DNA of 64,000 nucleotides from contig NC_079889.1 in NCBI RefSeq assembly GCF_029227915.1, positions 10,664,001-10,728,000 of the forward strand. Direction: 5' to 3'. Below the pieces are notes generated by a model. The model was not told the origin of the DNA, did not search any database, and worked only from the letters and a program-made list of their open reading frames with translations. Origin of the DNA: Hydractinia symbiolongicarpus. Lineage: Eukaryota > Cnidaria > Hydrozoa > Anthoathecata > Hydractiniidae. The position numbers were made by a program, and so were the translations under genes. Numbering within the stretch: the first letter of the stretch is position 1; every line of letters begins with the position of its first letter. Below, piece after piece: positions 43,401-49,770 of this stretch.

Positions 43401-43473
43401 TGCAACGTTCACCTCCTTTTCTTCGAACTCTTCGATCAATGTGAGCACACCACAAGGAAAAACAAAGCTGTGA
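5128..43473 (+). CDS. EPS8: EPS8 (epidermal growth factor receptor kinase substrate 8), 31 coding exons
   Basis: Scaffold/actin-capping protein acting downstream of receptor tyrosine kinases and in actin-rich protrusions. Exons: 5128-5290, 5875-5921, 9111-9154, 11231-11264, 15097-15148, 15482-15531, 17828-17899, 18498-18587, 18865-19014, 26499-26543, 26800-26898, 27195-27368, 28621-28741, 29457-29542, 30435-30526, 31080-31208, 31506-31647, 35415-35554, 35990-36087, 36791-36944, 37209-37302, 37680-37765, 38830-39526, 40190-40234, 40461-40583, 40782-40863, 41669-41804, 42700-42726, 42859-42912, 43029-43085, 43300-43473. All are bounded by AG/GT and keep phase, except the 35554/35990 junction, which is one base out. 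The product is about 1,185 aa: PTB (~115-249), conserved central region (~340-530), SH3 (~634-690), Gln/Ser-Thr/Pro-rich insert (721-953), SAM (~1009-1082) and charged C-terminus. Human EPS8 is about 822 aa; much of the excess is the low-complexity insert. The domain order matches EPS8/EPS8L; which vertebrate paralogue is closest cannot be told. Start chosen at the first ATG of exon 1; 5' UTR introns are possible. Confidence 0.93.
8221..8560 (+). repeat. CTCCTCA-rich dispersed repeat, copy 1 (EPS8 intron 2)
   Basis: Repeated TCTCCTCA-type phrases are followed by TTTGTTCTTCACTCATGGCA (8427). The same order of features occurs at 32905-33110 (TTTGTTCTTCACTTATGACA at 33018), so both are copies of one interspersed family. 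Weaker relatives lie near 16040-16190 and 19040-19310. Confidence 0.5.
9531..10960. mobile_element. Long-inverted-repeat (foldback) element in EPS8 intron 3
   Basis: The left arm (about 9531-10200) and the reverse complement of the right arm (about 10240-10960) match in order. Shared pieces include TATTGTGTAGAG (9638 against 10870), CTGATCAAGAAA (9658 against 10848), TTTGATGACGTCA-like segments, and at the centre AATGAAGACATCCACTTT (10170) against AATGAACACATCCACTTT on the other strand (10270). A spacer of about 50 bp separates the arms. No transposase is encoded, so it is non-autonomous. Fragments recur at 19340-19570 and 38290-38530. Confidence 0.7.
11376..11655. repeat. Two-copy ~140-bp tandem repeat (EPS8 intron 4)
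   Basis: The segments from 11376 and 11516 share TGAAATGA, TTTTATTATATAATTACT, GCAG(A/C)CATAACAACCAAAC and CTATAGAGAAA in the same order. Further on, GGAACCTGATAT(C/G)AGAAAATATG occurs at 11726 and again at 12190, a second, wider-spaced (464-bp) direct repeat. Confidence 0.65.
12783..12831. repeat. Perfect-stem hairpin next to a (GA)n tract
   Basis: CATGTTGTCATGGAGACATG-type left arm (12783-12801) pairs with the right arm CATGTCTCTATGACAACAACATG (12809-12831) around a short loop; a GA repeat (12768-12782) precedes it. Probably the tips of a small inverted-repeat insertion; no gene. Confidence 0.55.
15482..26543 (+). CDS. EPS8: EPS8 exons 6-10: PTB domain
   Basis: Five exons encode the phosphotyrosine-binding domain (about residues 115-249). 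Recognisable pieces are QQFLVEHLASF (human YRVEHLTTF), [10 protein letters not shown] (human VDDGIRKLK), [13 protein letters not shown] (human GKVWTQDMILQV), [12 protein letters not shown] and VGAVHLFQC (human DLHLFQC), then a C-terminal helix [15 protein letters not shown] in exon 10. In EPS8 this domain binds juxtamembrane NPxY-type motifs. Exon 9 (150 nt) is followed by a 7.5-kb intron, the longest in the gene. Phases are 0 throughout exons 7-10, so these exons are symmetric. Confidence 0.92.
19340..19570 (+). repeat. Dispersed copy of the foldback-element left arm
   Basis: In EPS8 intron 9, landmarks in the same order as 9815-10050: AATGTATAGAATCATGTG, a CAACAGTCAGTTA segment, GTCTTAAAGGTTTTTGAT, TGGTCCC..TGGTGATCCCTG, and AAGTTATTTTGCCT. 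It is diverged but collinear, which marks a family rather than a single insertion. Confidence 0.6.
19905..19940. repeat. Perfect 16-bp inverted repeat with 4-base loop
   Basis: ATATGTACCAATGTGC (19905-19920), loop AACC, then GCACATTGGTACATAT (19925-19940). It sits in EPS8 intron 9. Just upstream a GGAACTTAGGT phrase occurs twice (19861 and 19887). Confidence 0.8.
22137..22262. repeat. (CTGT)n microsatellite
   Basis: About 23 uninterrupted CTGT units (22137 to about 22230) followed by degenerate CTGC/CTGA units. ORFs on both strands here (repeated Cys-Leu-Ser-Val or Asp-Arg-Gln-Thr) are artefacts of the repeat. Confidence 0.95.
24251..24310 (+). CDS. EPS8: Candidate alternative first exon of EPS8 (PTB-less isoform)
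   Basis: Inside the 7.5-kb intron 9, an ATG at 24251 opens a 20-codon exon, [20 protein letters not shown], ending exactly in phase 0 at a good donor (GTATGT, 24311). An in-frame TAA lies just upstream at 24239-24241. Exon 10 (26499) also begins in phase 0, so splicing would give an EPS8 starting after most of the PTB domain. No homology supports it; it rests on start, donor and phase only. Confidence 0.3.
26800..31647 (+). CDS. EPS8: EPS8 exons 11-17: linker and conserved central region
   Basis: Exons 11-12 encode a Ser/Gln-rich linker and the helix leading to [20 protein letters not shown], equivalent to human RIDRDVQILNHILDDIEFF. Exon 13 ends in a very basic run ([11 protein letters not shown]), matching the human KRKKNKKGKRKG. 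Exons 14-17 give [49 protein letters not shown] and [13 protein letters not shown], closely following human AKPPPPDEFLDCFQKFKH, DLVHFLFTPLNMVVQATG and RFRNGWEPP. The strong conservation outside named domains is a diagnostic mark of the EPS8 family. All junctions keep phase. Confidence 0.93.
32905..33110 (+). repeat. CTCCTCA-rich dispersed repeat, copy 2 (EPS8 intron 17)
   Basis: Starts with AAATCTCCTCAATTTTAAAA and runs through CCTCCTCAGATCACCTCTAA to the TTCTTCACTTATGACA landmark shared with 8221-8560. No coding content. Confidence 0.5.
34496..34533. repeat. Perfect 14-bp inverted repeat
   Basis: TTCTGAATTCAGCC (34496-34509), 10-base loop, GGCTGAATTCAGAA (34520-34533), in EPS8 intron 17 at the end of a segment (34290-34540) that looks like degraded interspersed repeat. 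Confidence 0.75.
35415..36087 (+). CDS. EPS8: EPS8 exons 18-19: linker before SH3, irregular junction
   Basis: Exon 18 (from the CACAG acceptor at 35411-35414) encodes [20 protein letters not shown] and then a basic, Ser-rich stretch ending SGILQ. Exon 19 encodes [20 protein letters not shown] and more Thr/Pro. Exon 18's only good donor (GTATGA at 35555) leaves phase 2, while exon 19 is open only in phase 0; the other two frames of exon 19 hit stops. Either an unseen microexon of length 3n+1, a non-canonical junction, or a one-base sequence error accounts for this. Exon 19 ends at GTTAGT (36088), which matches the phase needed by exon 20. Confidence 0.75.
35555..35989 (+). other. EPS8 intron 18, possible hidden microexon
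   Basis: Starts GTATGA and ends GACGAGCAG after a CT-rich tract (35951-35975). Because flanking phases disagree by one base, this 435-base intron is where a microexon of 3n+1 length would have to lie; no convincing one was found. Confidence 0.35.
35768..35835. repeat. (GAAT)n-like degenerate microsatellite
   Basis: Runs of AATGAATG, GAATAAAT and GAACGAAT units in EPS8 intron 18. The minus-strand ORF across it is a repeat artefact. Confidence 0.8.
36791..37302 (+). CDS. EPS8: EPS8 exons 20-21: SH3 domain
   Basis: The SH3 domain spans two exons split at phase 0. Exon 20 carries the ALYDY-type motif as [20 protein letters not shown] followed by EKVH; exon 21 starts [13 protein letters not shown] with the tandem Trp and ends [16 protein letters not shown]. 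It matches human KYDFVARNNSELSVLKDD, DDRKQWWKVRN and SGFVPNNILDI. EPS8-family SH3 domains bind PxxDY ligands (ABI1/E3B1, RN-tre) rather than classical PxxP. The residues upstream ([10 protein letters not shown]) are His/Asn-rich linker. Confidence 0.95.
37428..37475. repeat. (TTG)n microsatellite
   Basis: About 14 TTG units in EPS8 intron 21; the poly-Cys ORF reading across it is an artefact. Shorter TTG tracts are at 11288, 18597, 32808 and 35043. Confidence 0.9.
37680..39526 (+). CDS. EPS8: EPS8 exons 22-23: Gln-rich, STQG tandem-repeat and poly-proline insert
   Basis: Exon 23 (697 nt) is by far the largest. In order it holds a His/Gln-rich run (THHQQQQQ-like, 38925-38965), a stretch of about seven imperfect 7-residue repeats of type GTSTQGM (39079-39240, roughly residues 804-858), a Ser/Thr/Gln-rich linker, and a proline-rich block with [20 protein letters not shown] (39437-39498). 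Vertebrate EPS8 also has a proline-rich segment between SH3 and C-terminus that binds ABI1 and IRSp53, so the poly-Pro block fits. The 7-residue array is an extra, probably lineage-specific expansion; its 21-bp unit is visible at the DNA level. Confidence 0.88.
37856..37995 (+). repeat. Fourfold 35-36-bp tandem repeat of a 3' splice-site-like unit (EPS8 intron 22)
   Basis: Four units of type CCGTTTTTGTTTCTACAG followed by TGTGTCTTCCCTCACCAT. Each unit holds a pyrimidine tract plus CAG (AG at 37870, 37906, 37941 and 37976). From the last AG in the frame of exon 22, translation gives [12 protein letters not shown] and a stop. Confidence 0.85.
38290..38530 (+). repeat. Dispersed copy of the foldback-element right arm
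   Basis: In EPS8 intron 22, the segment carries CTCAAAATGTTGCTGACGTT, an ACATGACC..TTTCAAATTCCAGG stretch, and CTGTGGAGAATTCATGAGTT, collinear with 10575-10690 of the 1.4-kb element. An insertion or divergence of about 100 bp lies in the middle. Confidence 0.55.
40190..40583 (+). CDS. EPS8: EPS8 exons 24-25: pre-SAM segment
   Basis: Exon 24 (45 nt) encodes [15 protein letters not shown], an internal duplication that includes a second in-frame acceptor. Exon 25 encodes [20 protein letters not shown] and on to KVPNIDA; the [13 protein letters not shown] piece aligns with human VQDELIHRLTIG. Exons 24 and 25 both have duplicated acceptor motifs upstream. Phases are 1-1-1, so each is a cassette-type symmetric exon. 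Confidence 0.83.
40782..41804 (+). CDS. EPS8: EPS8 exons 26-27: C-terminal SAM-like effector domain
   Basis: Exon 26 encodes [20 protein letters not shown] and FKLGFSE; exon 27 continues [40 protein letters not shown]. It aligns across its length with human EPS8 (ITYDSTPEDVKTWLQSKGF, LGVLNGAQLFSLNKDEL, ARVYSQITVQKA). In EPS8 this folded region binds actin and contributes to barbed-end capping and side-binding, and with ABI1 and SOS1 to Rac activation. Confidence 0.93.
40905..41460. repeat. TTCGCGA-rich repeat segment in EPS8 intron 26
   Basis: Phrases such as TTCGCGAGAATTAATTTTCG (40931), GGCGAAATTCAGTTCTCGCG (40991) and later CACGAATTTTTTTTTCGC (41379) resemble the subterminal repeats of the TIR element at 48623-49418. 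Probably a diverged relative; borders not defined. Confidence 0.4.
42396..42480 (+). repeat. Dispersed repeat end (CCCGTATACGTCTATCTGTC family), copy 1
   Basis: CCCGTATACGTCTATCTGTC then TGTCACGCAAAATGGTA and TAGCGAGA. The reverse complement of the same series is at 50886-50945, so one interspersed family is present in both orientations 8 kb apart. Confidence 0.65.
42700..43473 (+). CDS. EPS8: EPS8 exons 28-31: charged C-terminal tail
   Basis: Four phase-0 exons (27, 54, 57 and 174 nt). Exon 29 gives [18 protein letters not shown], resembling human LQEIMRRRQEKIS. Exon 31 has a short predicted coiled coil ([20 protein letters not shown]) and ends in a Ser/Asn-rich tail with TGA at 43471-43473. 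The tail is longer than in human EPS8. The terminal exon has no canonical AATAAA within the next few hundred bases; an ATTAAA is at about 43637. Confidence 0.85.
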
Positions 43474-45980
43474 TCAGTAGATGAAGATGTACAAATCTGT
43501 ATGTAAGTACATCTGCTGTATGTGACGTTTTAGCACAATAGGTTGCGAAATAATGTTGTTTTCGAATTTTTGCGGAAGAATGCGGGACTAAAGTTTGTGA
43601 ATAGGGCCTCCGGAGATTTGTGGAATTTGGCCAAATTAAAAATGATGATTTATACAAATTGCGATATAAACATTGTAAATGGATAACCTCAAAGAACTAG
43701 TTTGCCTTCCATGCAATGTCTAAAGTGACTTTTATAGTGAATGTACAGGAGAAATGGGAGCGAGTTGTCAATAACGTAAATTGTGAAGATTGCGCTGTAC
43801 ATGTTTTAAAAATGCAGCATTTAAATTTGCGAATATTAATTCTGCTATCTTTTCTTTTGCATTTATTTCTTGTCTTCACGTATTTTGCAAGTTTAAACAC
43901 TGCTGTTAAGTGCACAAAGGAGGAGTGTGAGAAGCGTACACCCAATCGCAGAATGTATTGCAATTCAGTCCATATTCCACCATATCGTATTTGTAAATAA
44001 CTAACCGCCTTGTCATACTAAGTGACCATTTAGTGGGATGCAACACTTTGTGTTACGAAGTTTGAATCAATAACTTACTAAGAAGCTAATTACGTCTTTC
44101 TTTCTGTTTTTTAATTAGGCTTATTCAAATAATTCCGTTTTTAATTGTTTAGATATCATACCTCTGATTGGGCGAATCAAGATGAACGAGAAAAAGTGGT
44201 TACACACACCAAATTAAATCTTAAGACCTCCATTACCACTTACAGAGTTAAACTACGTAATTTTACTTGGGATATAAATATACTTGTATTTAGTATTTAT
44301 GTATTTATTACCCAGCATACATTTTGACGATGCGTTGCCATGGTTTTCTAACCAAAACATTACGCAAGCCCGGCAATGTCTATATTGCTGAAACGGCTTA
44401 GCATATGAATGTTTCGTCCGCACGCACGTCCTATGTGTGGTTGGTTTTAATACACTTTCGGAATAATTTTGTAAAATTCTCCACCCCAGAGCTTATTTTA
44501 ATATTTTTTCGGAGAGTTGAACAAACAGAATATAAATATTTACAACTTGGTTTCCAACCCTTTAAACTTTATTGCTTATATATTTTTGTTATGTTAAGTT
44601 TATGAATATAATGATAATATGAAAATAATTTTGTTTCGTTGGTAAAATATTATTTTTTGTAAAAATTAAAAAGTTATGCCGAGACAGGAAGTCTGCTGAA
44701 TCTTGAAAACCTTGAAATATGAAAACTACTAAAAAAAAATTTTTTAGTTTTAAATTATTTCCTCGTTGCATAAAATATAGTAGACATCCCAATAAAAAAC
44801 ACCGAAAATTTGGCGAAAAAATTTAAAATTTAAAAAAATTTATCTTTTGTTCCCGTCGCGTTTATTATGTCTGCATATATCTCTTTTGCTTTATTTCTCA
44901 CTATCGGTACATTTTAACGATTTGACCAACATTGAGATAATACACGTAATTAATTTTTCGTCACTGTATATTTTTATAATAAAACAAATTATTAATATCG
45001 AACCCAGGAATAACTACTGTATAAGAAACCATGAATGCAAGAATTCCTGGGTACGAAATTGACAAGCGCATTTGTTGCACTACAGTAGATACTTCCCGAT
45101 ATCTTTTCATATACGTATCTCGTTTTGGTGTCAGCCTCGTTCTAATGTCAGCTGCACCTTTACGGTAAAAGCGAAGACATCGGGAAAATGATAATTGCTA
45201 ATTATTGATTTAGTATTTTAAAATGTGGTTCATTCTAATTGATATATACTCGCCACTATGTTACATTTCCTGTAAAATGGACACGAAAATGTAAAATGGA
45301 CACGTGAATACTTTTACTTCTCTAACGATTTGGTAGCCGAGGGAATGTCTATATTTAAATTTTCAGGCTTAAATTTTTGAGGAGATCGTTTTTCTTGTAA
45401 ACAACAATATGCATTCTCTCGTGTCTATTTCAGGCGATGTGATCTGAATTTTTTGTAGCGTTAAAGATGATAAGAAAACCCTTTTTATTAACTGTTTTGT
45501 TTTCATGTTAACCATACACGAATTCTAGTTGCATAGTTTTGTAAAAAACTTTCCTTCAGCAATTTAGAACATCCTTTTTGAACATTCACGCAGTAAAAGG
45601 AAGGCTGCTTCGTCTCCATTTTGAAATTTTTGACTTATACGGCAAGGTTTATTATCACATCCACTGAAATGCTTAAAGGAAAATGGCTAGAGAAAGCATC
45701 GGGCCGATTACGCGACTGACGGAGGCATTTGGAATTTATGGTTGGTAAGATTCTAAAACTTGCTCTTGTTTGGGTTACACTGTTTTTTAGTAGAAATACG
45801 CAAAACTCAGCAACATGTTTAACAAACAGCATTCTGCTATATACAACCTGGACTGTATCTGCAAAGTTTAGTGGATGAAGAAAGGCAAGGTAATAACAAT
45901 GCAAGTAGTCGTGAAAATTTTTTGAAGCAATATGGTAAACACGTTTGTAACCCAGGCAGCAGTAACTCCTTCACAGCCAG
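43474..45980 (+). other. EPS8 3' flank, no gene seen
   Basis: AT-rich, presumably containing the EPS8 3' UTR. A 94-codon ORF (43716-44000) has a predicted membrane segment (LRILILLSFLLHLFLVF) followed by a Cys-containing tail, but has no homologue I recognise and is not distinguishable from chance. No other coding signal. Confidence 0.45.
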
Positions 45981-46799
45981 CAAAATAACCTTAGAAAAGT
46001 TTGGTCAACAAACCTCGAGACTAGGGTTTCTTTTCGTTCCAATCTCCTACCCAGGGCATCTTGCCTTGTTGATGAAGTTCATGCAATAACGGCTCAGGGG
46101 CCAGAACACCCTGGGAAAGAGATTGGAAAAGTTTACTATTTTTGACAGCTGCAAATAAAAAGTTAACATCATTGTCAAGAAATAAAATAGTTTTAATTTT
46201 TCCTGCTTCTTCTGATCTGCCATCCTTTTTCAAAAATAAATTAATCCGCCAATTTTTCCCTTGTTTTAATTGCTGTGCTTGTTAAAAGCAATTGGAGTAC
46301 AAAAAGCATTATCTAGTCTGCTTGCCTAAAATAGTTAGGTAGTAGGTCCAAGACATACTTTTCTACTCGTGAGGGTGTACCTACTTTCTATAAGTTTTTT
46401 GAAAGAATCTCCAACGGTCTAGTAAAATGCCAAACGTATTTTCGTTGATACGATGGGCTGGAGTAAAGCTGTAGTTAAATACTTCGCGTGTTTCATTTGT
46501 TAGAGCGTTTCAAAATATTGGTTGCATTAACCAATTAGCCCACGGATAGATTTCATGTCCTGCCAAGAAGTATGGAAGTCTGTCCTCCATTTCACTGAGA
46601 TTTCACCGGAATTTGTTCCGGCCAATGTATTTATAATTCTATTAGCCAAATTCATACGGCGCGGTCAAGTCCGTCAAAATTCACTTGTAGGAAAAAAAAT
46701 CATAATGGCGGCGGATTGTTTTGGTGTACTTGGCTAGATAAATTATAATAAATGGAAGAAAAACGTTCTATAATGCAATAGTATATAGTTTATTTATGA
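45981..46799. other. Intergenic, short palindromic repeat, no gene seen
   Basis: A hairpin is formed by CCAATCTCCTACCCAGGG (46040) and CCCTGGGAAAGAGATTGG (46109), probably another member of the CCCTGGG-type palindromic family. The 60-codon ORF 46555-46737 is unrecognised. Confidence 0.45.
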
Positions 46800-46823
46800 T
46801 ATTAATTATTAAAGTTTATAAAC

Positions 46824-48330
46824 ATGGACAATACAAAGGATGTTAGCAATTATAGCCGTGAAGAATGCTCAGAATGGCTAAAAAATATAGGTTAGTGTGC
46901 TACAGGAAATTTTCAAGAGCTGCAGATAAAAATTAGAAAGTTTATGCGATATCCTCGTTTAGTAAAACGTCTTAGATGACAAAGCAAATGAAAATTACAA
47001 GTTTAGTTGTAGCTTAGATCCCACAGACATTCCTCCAACTACAGCTAAATGGTGTAAAAAGGATGAGGATCTACCACTTATCAATGAAGATATATTTAAA
47101 AACTACTGCAAAATGAAAACATATGGTAGTTTAGGCCAGCAAGAAAAGGCTATTAGAATGTTACAGAGTAGAAAGATAGTAACTGTTAAAACTTTAGTTG
47201 ATAATTTGTGTACATATGTAAAAGCAATGGTAAAAAAGTCATATGGTACTGAGAAAAGGCCAGCAGTGCTTGTTTTTGAAAATGGGTACCCTCAAAAAGC
47301 TCATTGCAGTTATCCAGTTTGTGCAAGTGGCTTATGCTGTTGCGTTCTTGCAGTTTTGTTATTTTTAAAACATTTCCACGACACTGGCAATCAAATTTTG
47401 GAGCTGACTGTCACACAATAGTTACAAAAATGGCATCGGCGGTATAAAAAAGGCTCTATTCCAATGGTTCCATTAAAGGCTATAAAAGTGAAGTTGTTCT
47501 TAATGCTGCAGATCCAAGTGAATCATATTTTAAAAGAGATGTCACTTCAATTATGAAAACTTTAAAGGAAAAACTCAAAAATAAAAAACCTGTAGAACAG
47601 CATGTCTACCAAGTGTTAATGAAAACTGATTTGGGAAAAACTACCTCATTTGGCCAACAACTCCAATACAAATACACATTAAAGCTAGCCACTGCTTTAG
47701 CTGATCATGACTATTGTGGTGTAGCCTTATACAACAAAAATATTATAAGACATGACATTAACAAAGAGCAAAGAATAGTAGATTATATCCACAAACCAGT
47801 TTCTAAAACAAACACTACCAACAAAATAAAAAATAAAATAGCAGTCCAAATTGAAAAATCGTTTACAGTGTATACTCATAAAACAGACGAAATTAAAAAT
47901 TTACATGCTGATATCAATAAAGAAATGAACCCAAGTAATAAGGAAGTAATAATAGACATCAGTTTTTTAGAAGCTCCAAAGCCATGTGGTACAAACTATT
48001 TTAATATTTCTCAGAACACCACTGAGCTAGATATATGAAAATTACTGGTAGTAGACTACCAGCCCTTCTTGGTATTTATGGGCGAAAAAAGTTTCAAGAA
48101 ATGTGGGTTGTTGTGAAATTGGGTGAACCTGAAAAGGATATATCTTTCATATCAAATATAGCCCGTGGTTAAAAATTTTGAGAATGATGCTACCAAAAAT
48201 TTTCAGTTAAAGTCAAAAGCAACAAAAATGTCGATTTTTTTACAGATCTAACTGACCACCATTATGGTGCAAGCCCTGATGCACTTGACCCTGCTTTTGA
48301 TGAGGACGGGGTATTTATATTTTGGTTCAT
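46824..48330 (+). pseudogene. Broken SWIM zinc-finger / YqaJ-type nuclease gene (mobile-element-associated family)
   Basis: A decayed gene of a family that is abundant in invertebrate genomes. Pieces in order: MDNTKDVSNYSREECSEWLK (46824); DDKANENYKFSCSLDPTDIP onward (46978-47418), including YGTEKRPAVLVFENGYPQKA and a SWIM-like finger CSYPVCASGLCCCVLA; an in-frame TAG at 47419 with the frame still readable beyond it (LQKWHRRYKKGSIPMVPLKA); a frameshift near 47490; a long piece KPVEQHVYQVLMKT through LADHDYCGVALYNKNI (47490-48036); another frameshift; ITGSRLPALLGIYGRKKFQE and a stop at 48170; then HHYGASPDALDP (48261), the GASPDG-type YqaJ signature. The finger has lost a Cys and the His (Tyr and Cys instead of C-x-C and C-x-H). 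At least one nonsense change and two frameshifts make it non-functional. The family assignment rests on motif memory. Confidence 0.7.
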
Positions 48331-48622
48331 TATCTTTCTAGCAGTTTCCAACTTTGTTTAGCATTTCTTAATCTTTTTTTGTGAAGTTCTGTGGCTGATT
48401 TTTTTACCAAGTTATTAGCATTCTCATATTTCTGTTCAAGCTTTTGGAAATTTCTTTCTGAAACGACAACATCTGGCAAGTTTGTCATTCAAATCTCTCA
48501 TTAGAGCTCTAGTGTCCACAGCAAATATACCCATTTTTCCAGTTAATACCATCTGTTTTTAAAATTTTCCGAAATATAAACCATTTTTTGTATTCTTTTT
48601 TAACAGCGAAATATATTTTATC

Positions 48623-49418
48623 TACCTTAATCAGACAAATTTTCGCGCGGAGAAATTTTCGCGGTTTTCGCGAATTTTGCCCAAATTCGCGAAATTAAAT
48701 CCTCGCGAAATATTTGCAAACAGTCAAATCGCGAAATTAAATCCGTGCGAAATTTTTAGAAAGCCTGAATTCGCAAAATTAAATCCTCGCGAATTTTTTT
48801 TTAATTTGTACCATCGCGAAAATTAATACTCGTGAAATGTTTTGTTCTCGATTATTTTTTTCCATGTAAAACTTACAACAAAATTCGTAAAAAAATACGG
48901 TAAATAATATTATTTTATCTCTTTTGAAAAAAGTTTCGGATGCCTTTGCTCCCTGCTGTTGGTTGTACTGTTTTTTTAACGCATTTGCGTTTTTTTGCTC
49001 TGGCTGGTTCGGTACGGCCAACATTGTTCTCAAGAAACGAACCCATGATGACCTCATTCTTTGGTTGACAATATAATTTATCCAACATATCTTGATAGCG
49101 TCGAAGAAGCATGTGCCCCTTGATACTTCCAGGCATCGAAACTGTTATTTCGCAGGCAATTTCAAGACCTCCTTGAAATAGAGGCGATCTTCTGTATTAT
49201 ATTTAATATATTCAAATGTTTCGTGAAAATTTGTTTTAAGTTAAGACAGAATTCGCGAAATTAAATCCTCGCGTTATTTTTAGAAAGCCTGAATTCGCGA
49301 AATTAAATCCTCGCGAAATTTTTGAAAAGACTAAATTCGCGAAATTAAATCCTCGCGAAATACGATATATTTTACCTCGCGAAATTAAATCCGCGCTAAA
49401 ATTTGTCCGATTAAGGTA
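48623..49418. mobile_element. 796-bp TIR element, non-autonomous
   Basis: Ends are TACCTTAATCAGACAAATTT (48623 on) and, on the other strand, TACCTTAATCGGACAAATTT (49418 down), continuing as GCGCGG; nearly perfect over about 28 bp, with TA at both borders consistent with a TA target site. Subterminal regions hold several copies of a GCGAAATTAAATCCTCGCGA phrase (48690, 48735, 48773; 49255, 49294, 49338, 49378). Inside is a minus-strand open stretch (49210-48915) discussed separately. Confidence 0.75.
48915..49200 (-). other. Coding-like open stretch inside the TIR element
   Basis: The minus strand reads SPLFQGGLEIACEITVSMPG, then SIKGHMLLRRYQDMLDKLYC, and ends in a basic tail (ARAKKRKCVKKT) with GIRNFFQKR before the stop. 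Composition is less AT-driven than chance ORFs around it. Family not recognised; it may be a captured host exon or a transposase remnant. The C-terminal IxxFF resembles a PIP box lacking its Gln. Confidence 0.35.
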
Positions 49419-49439
49419 TCTAAATATTTACTTCATATT

Positions 49440-49770
49440 ACATCTAAACAATTTACCCATTTGCGAATTTTTCAACACCTCCACTGTCATTATTCCTGCC
49501 AAACTCTCCGACATCTACAAAACTAAAACTGTAGGTACCGTACCTCAAATGTCGGGAGAAGACCCTTGATTATGTCAAAGGAGTCAAGAAAAAGCAAGCC
49601 TACGTATTGTGTGCAATGCCAGCGGCATATTCCAAAATGCAAGGAATTTATCTGACATTTTCTTCCTGTCATTGTTTGACGACGGGGCTGTACAAAATTT
49701 ACTAAGACATTCCAAAGTTTTTCGCATACTTCATCGATGATAGATCTAACCATCGATCTTCTCAATTTGA
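49440..49770 (-). pseudogene. Decayed PIF/Harbinger-type (DDE_Tnp_4) transposase fragment
   Basis: Minus strand, in several frames: VRSIIDEVCEKLWNVLVNFV (49750 down), then in another frame KKMSDKFLAFWNMPLALHTI (resembling the FxxxWNxPxxIGxIDGKH block, with the catalytic Asp region lost), and in a third FVDVGEFGRNNDSGG (resembling the VDVGxxGxxSDxGVF block with the second Asp region). Frameshifts and the missing IDGKH show it is dead. Assignment is by remembered motif order. Confidence 0.6.

Noticed and set aside
43716-44000. 94-codon ORF with a hydrophobic segment just after EPS8
   Set aside because: No recognised motif, no splice or start context, and a length reachable by chance in AT-rich DNA; probably lies in the EPS8 3' UTR.
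48345-48600. Minus-strand Lys/Gln-rich coiled-coil-like reading frame
   Set aside because: Short, no start or splice signals and no family recognised; likely transposon debris.
48915-48941. PIP-box (PCNA-binding) call on GIRNFFQKR
   Set aside because: The required Gln is absent and the protein is unidentified; resemblance alone is too weak.
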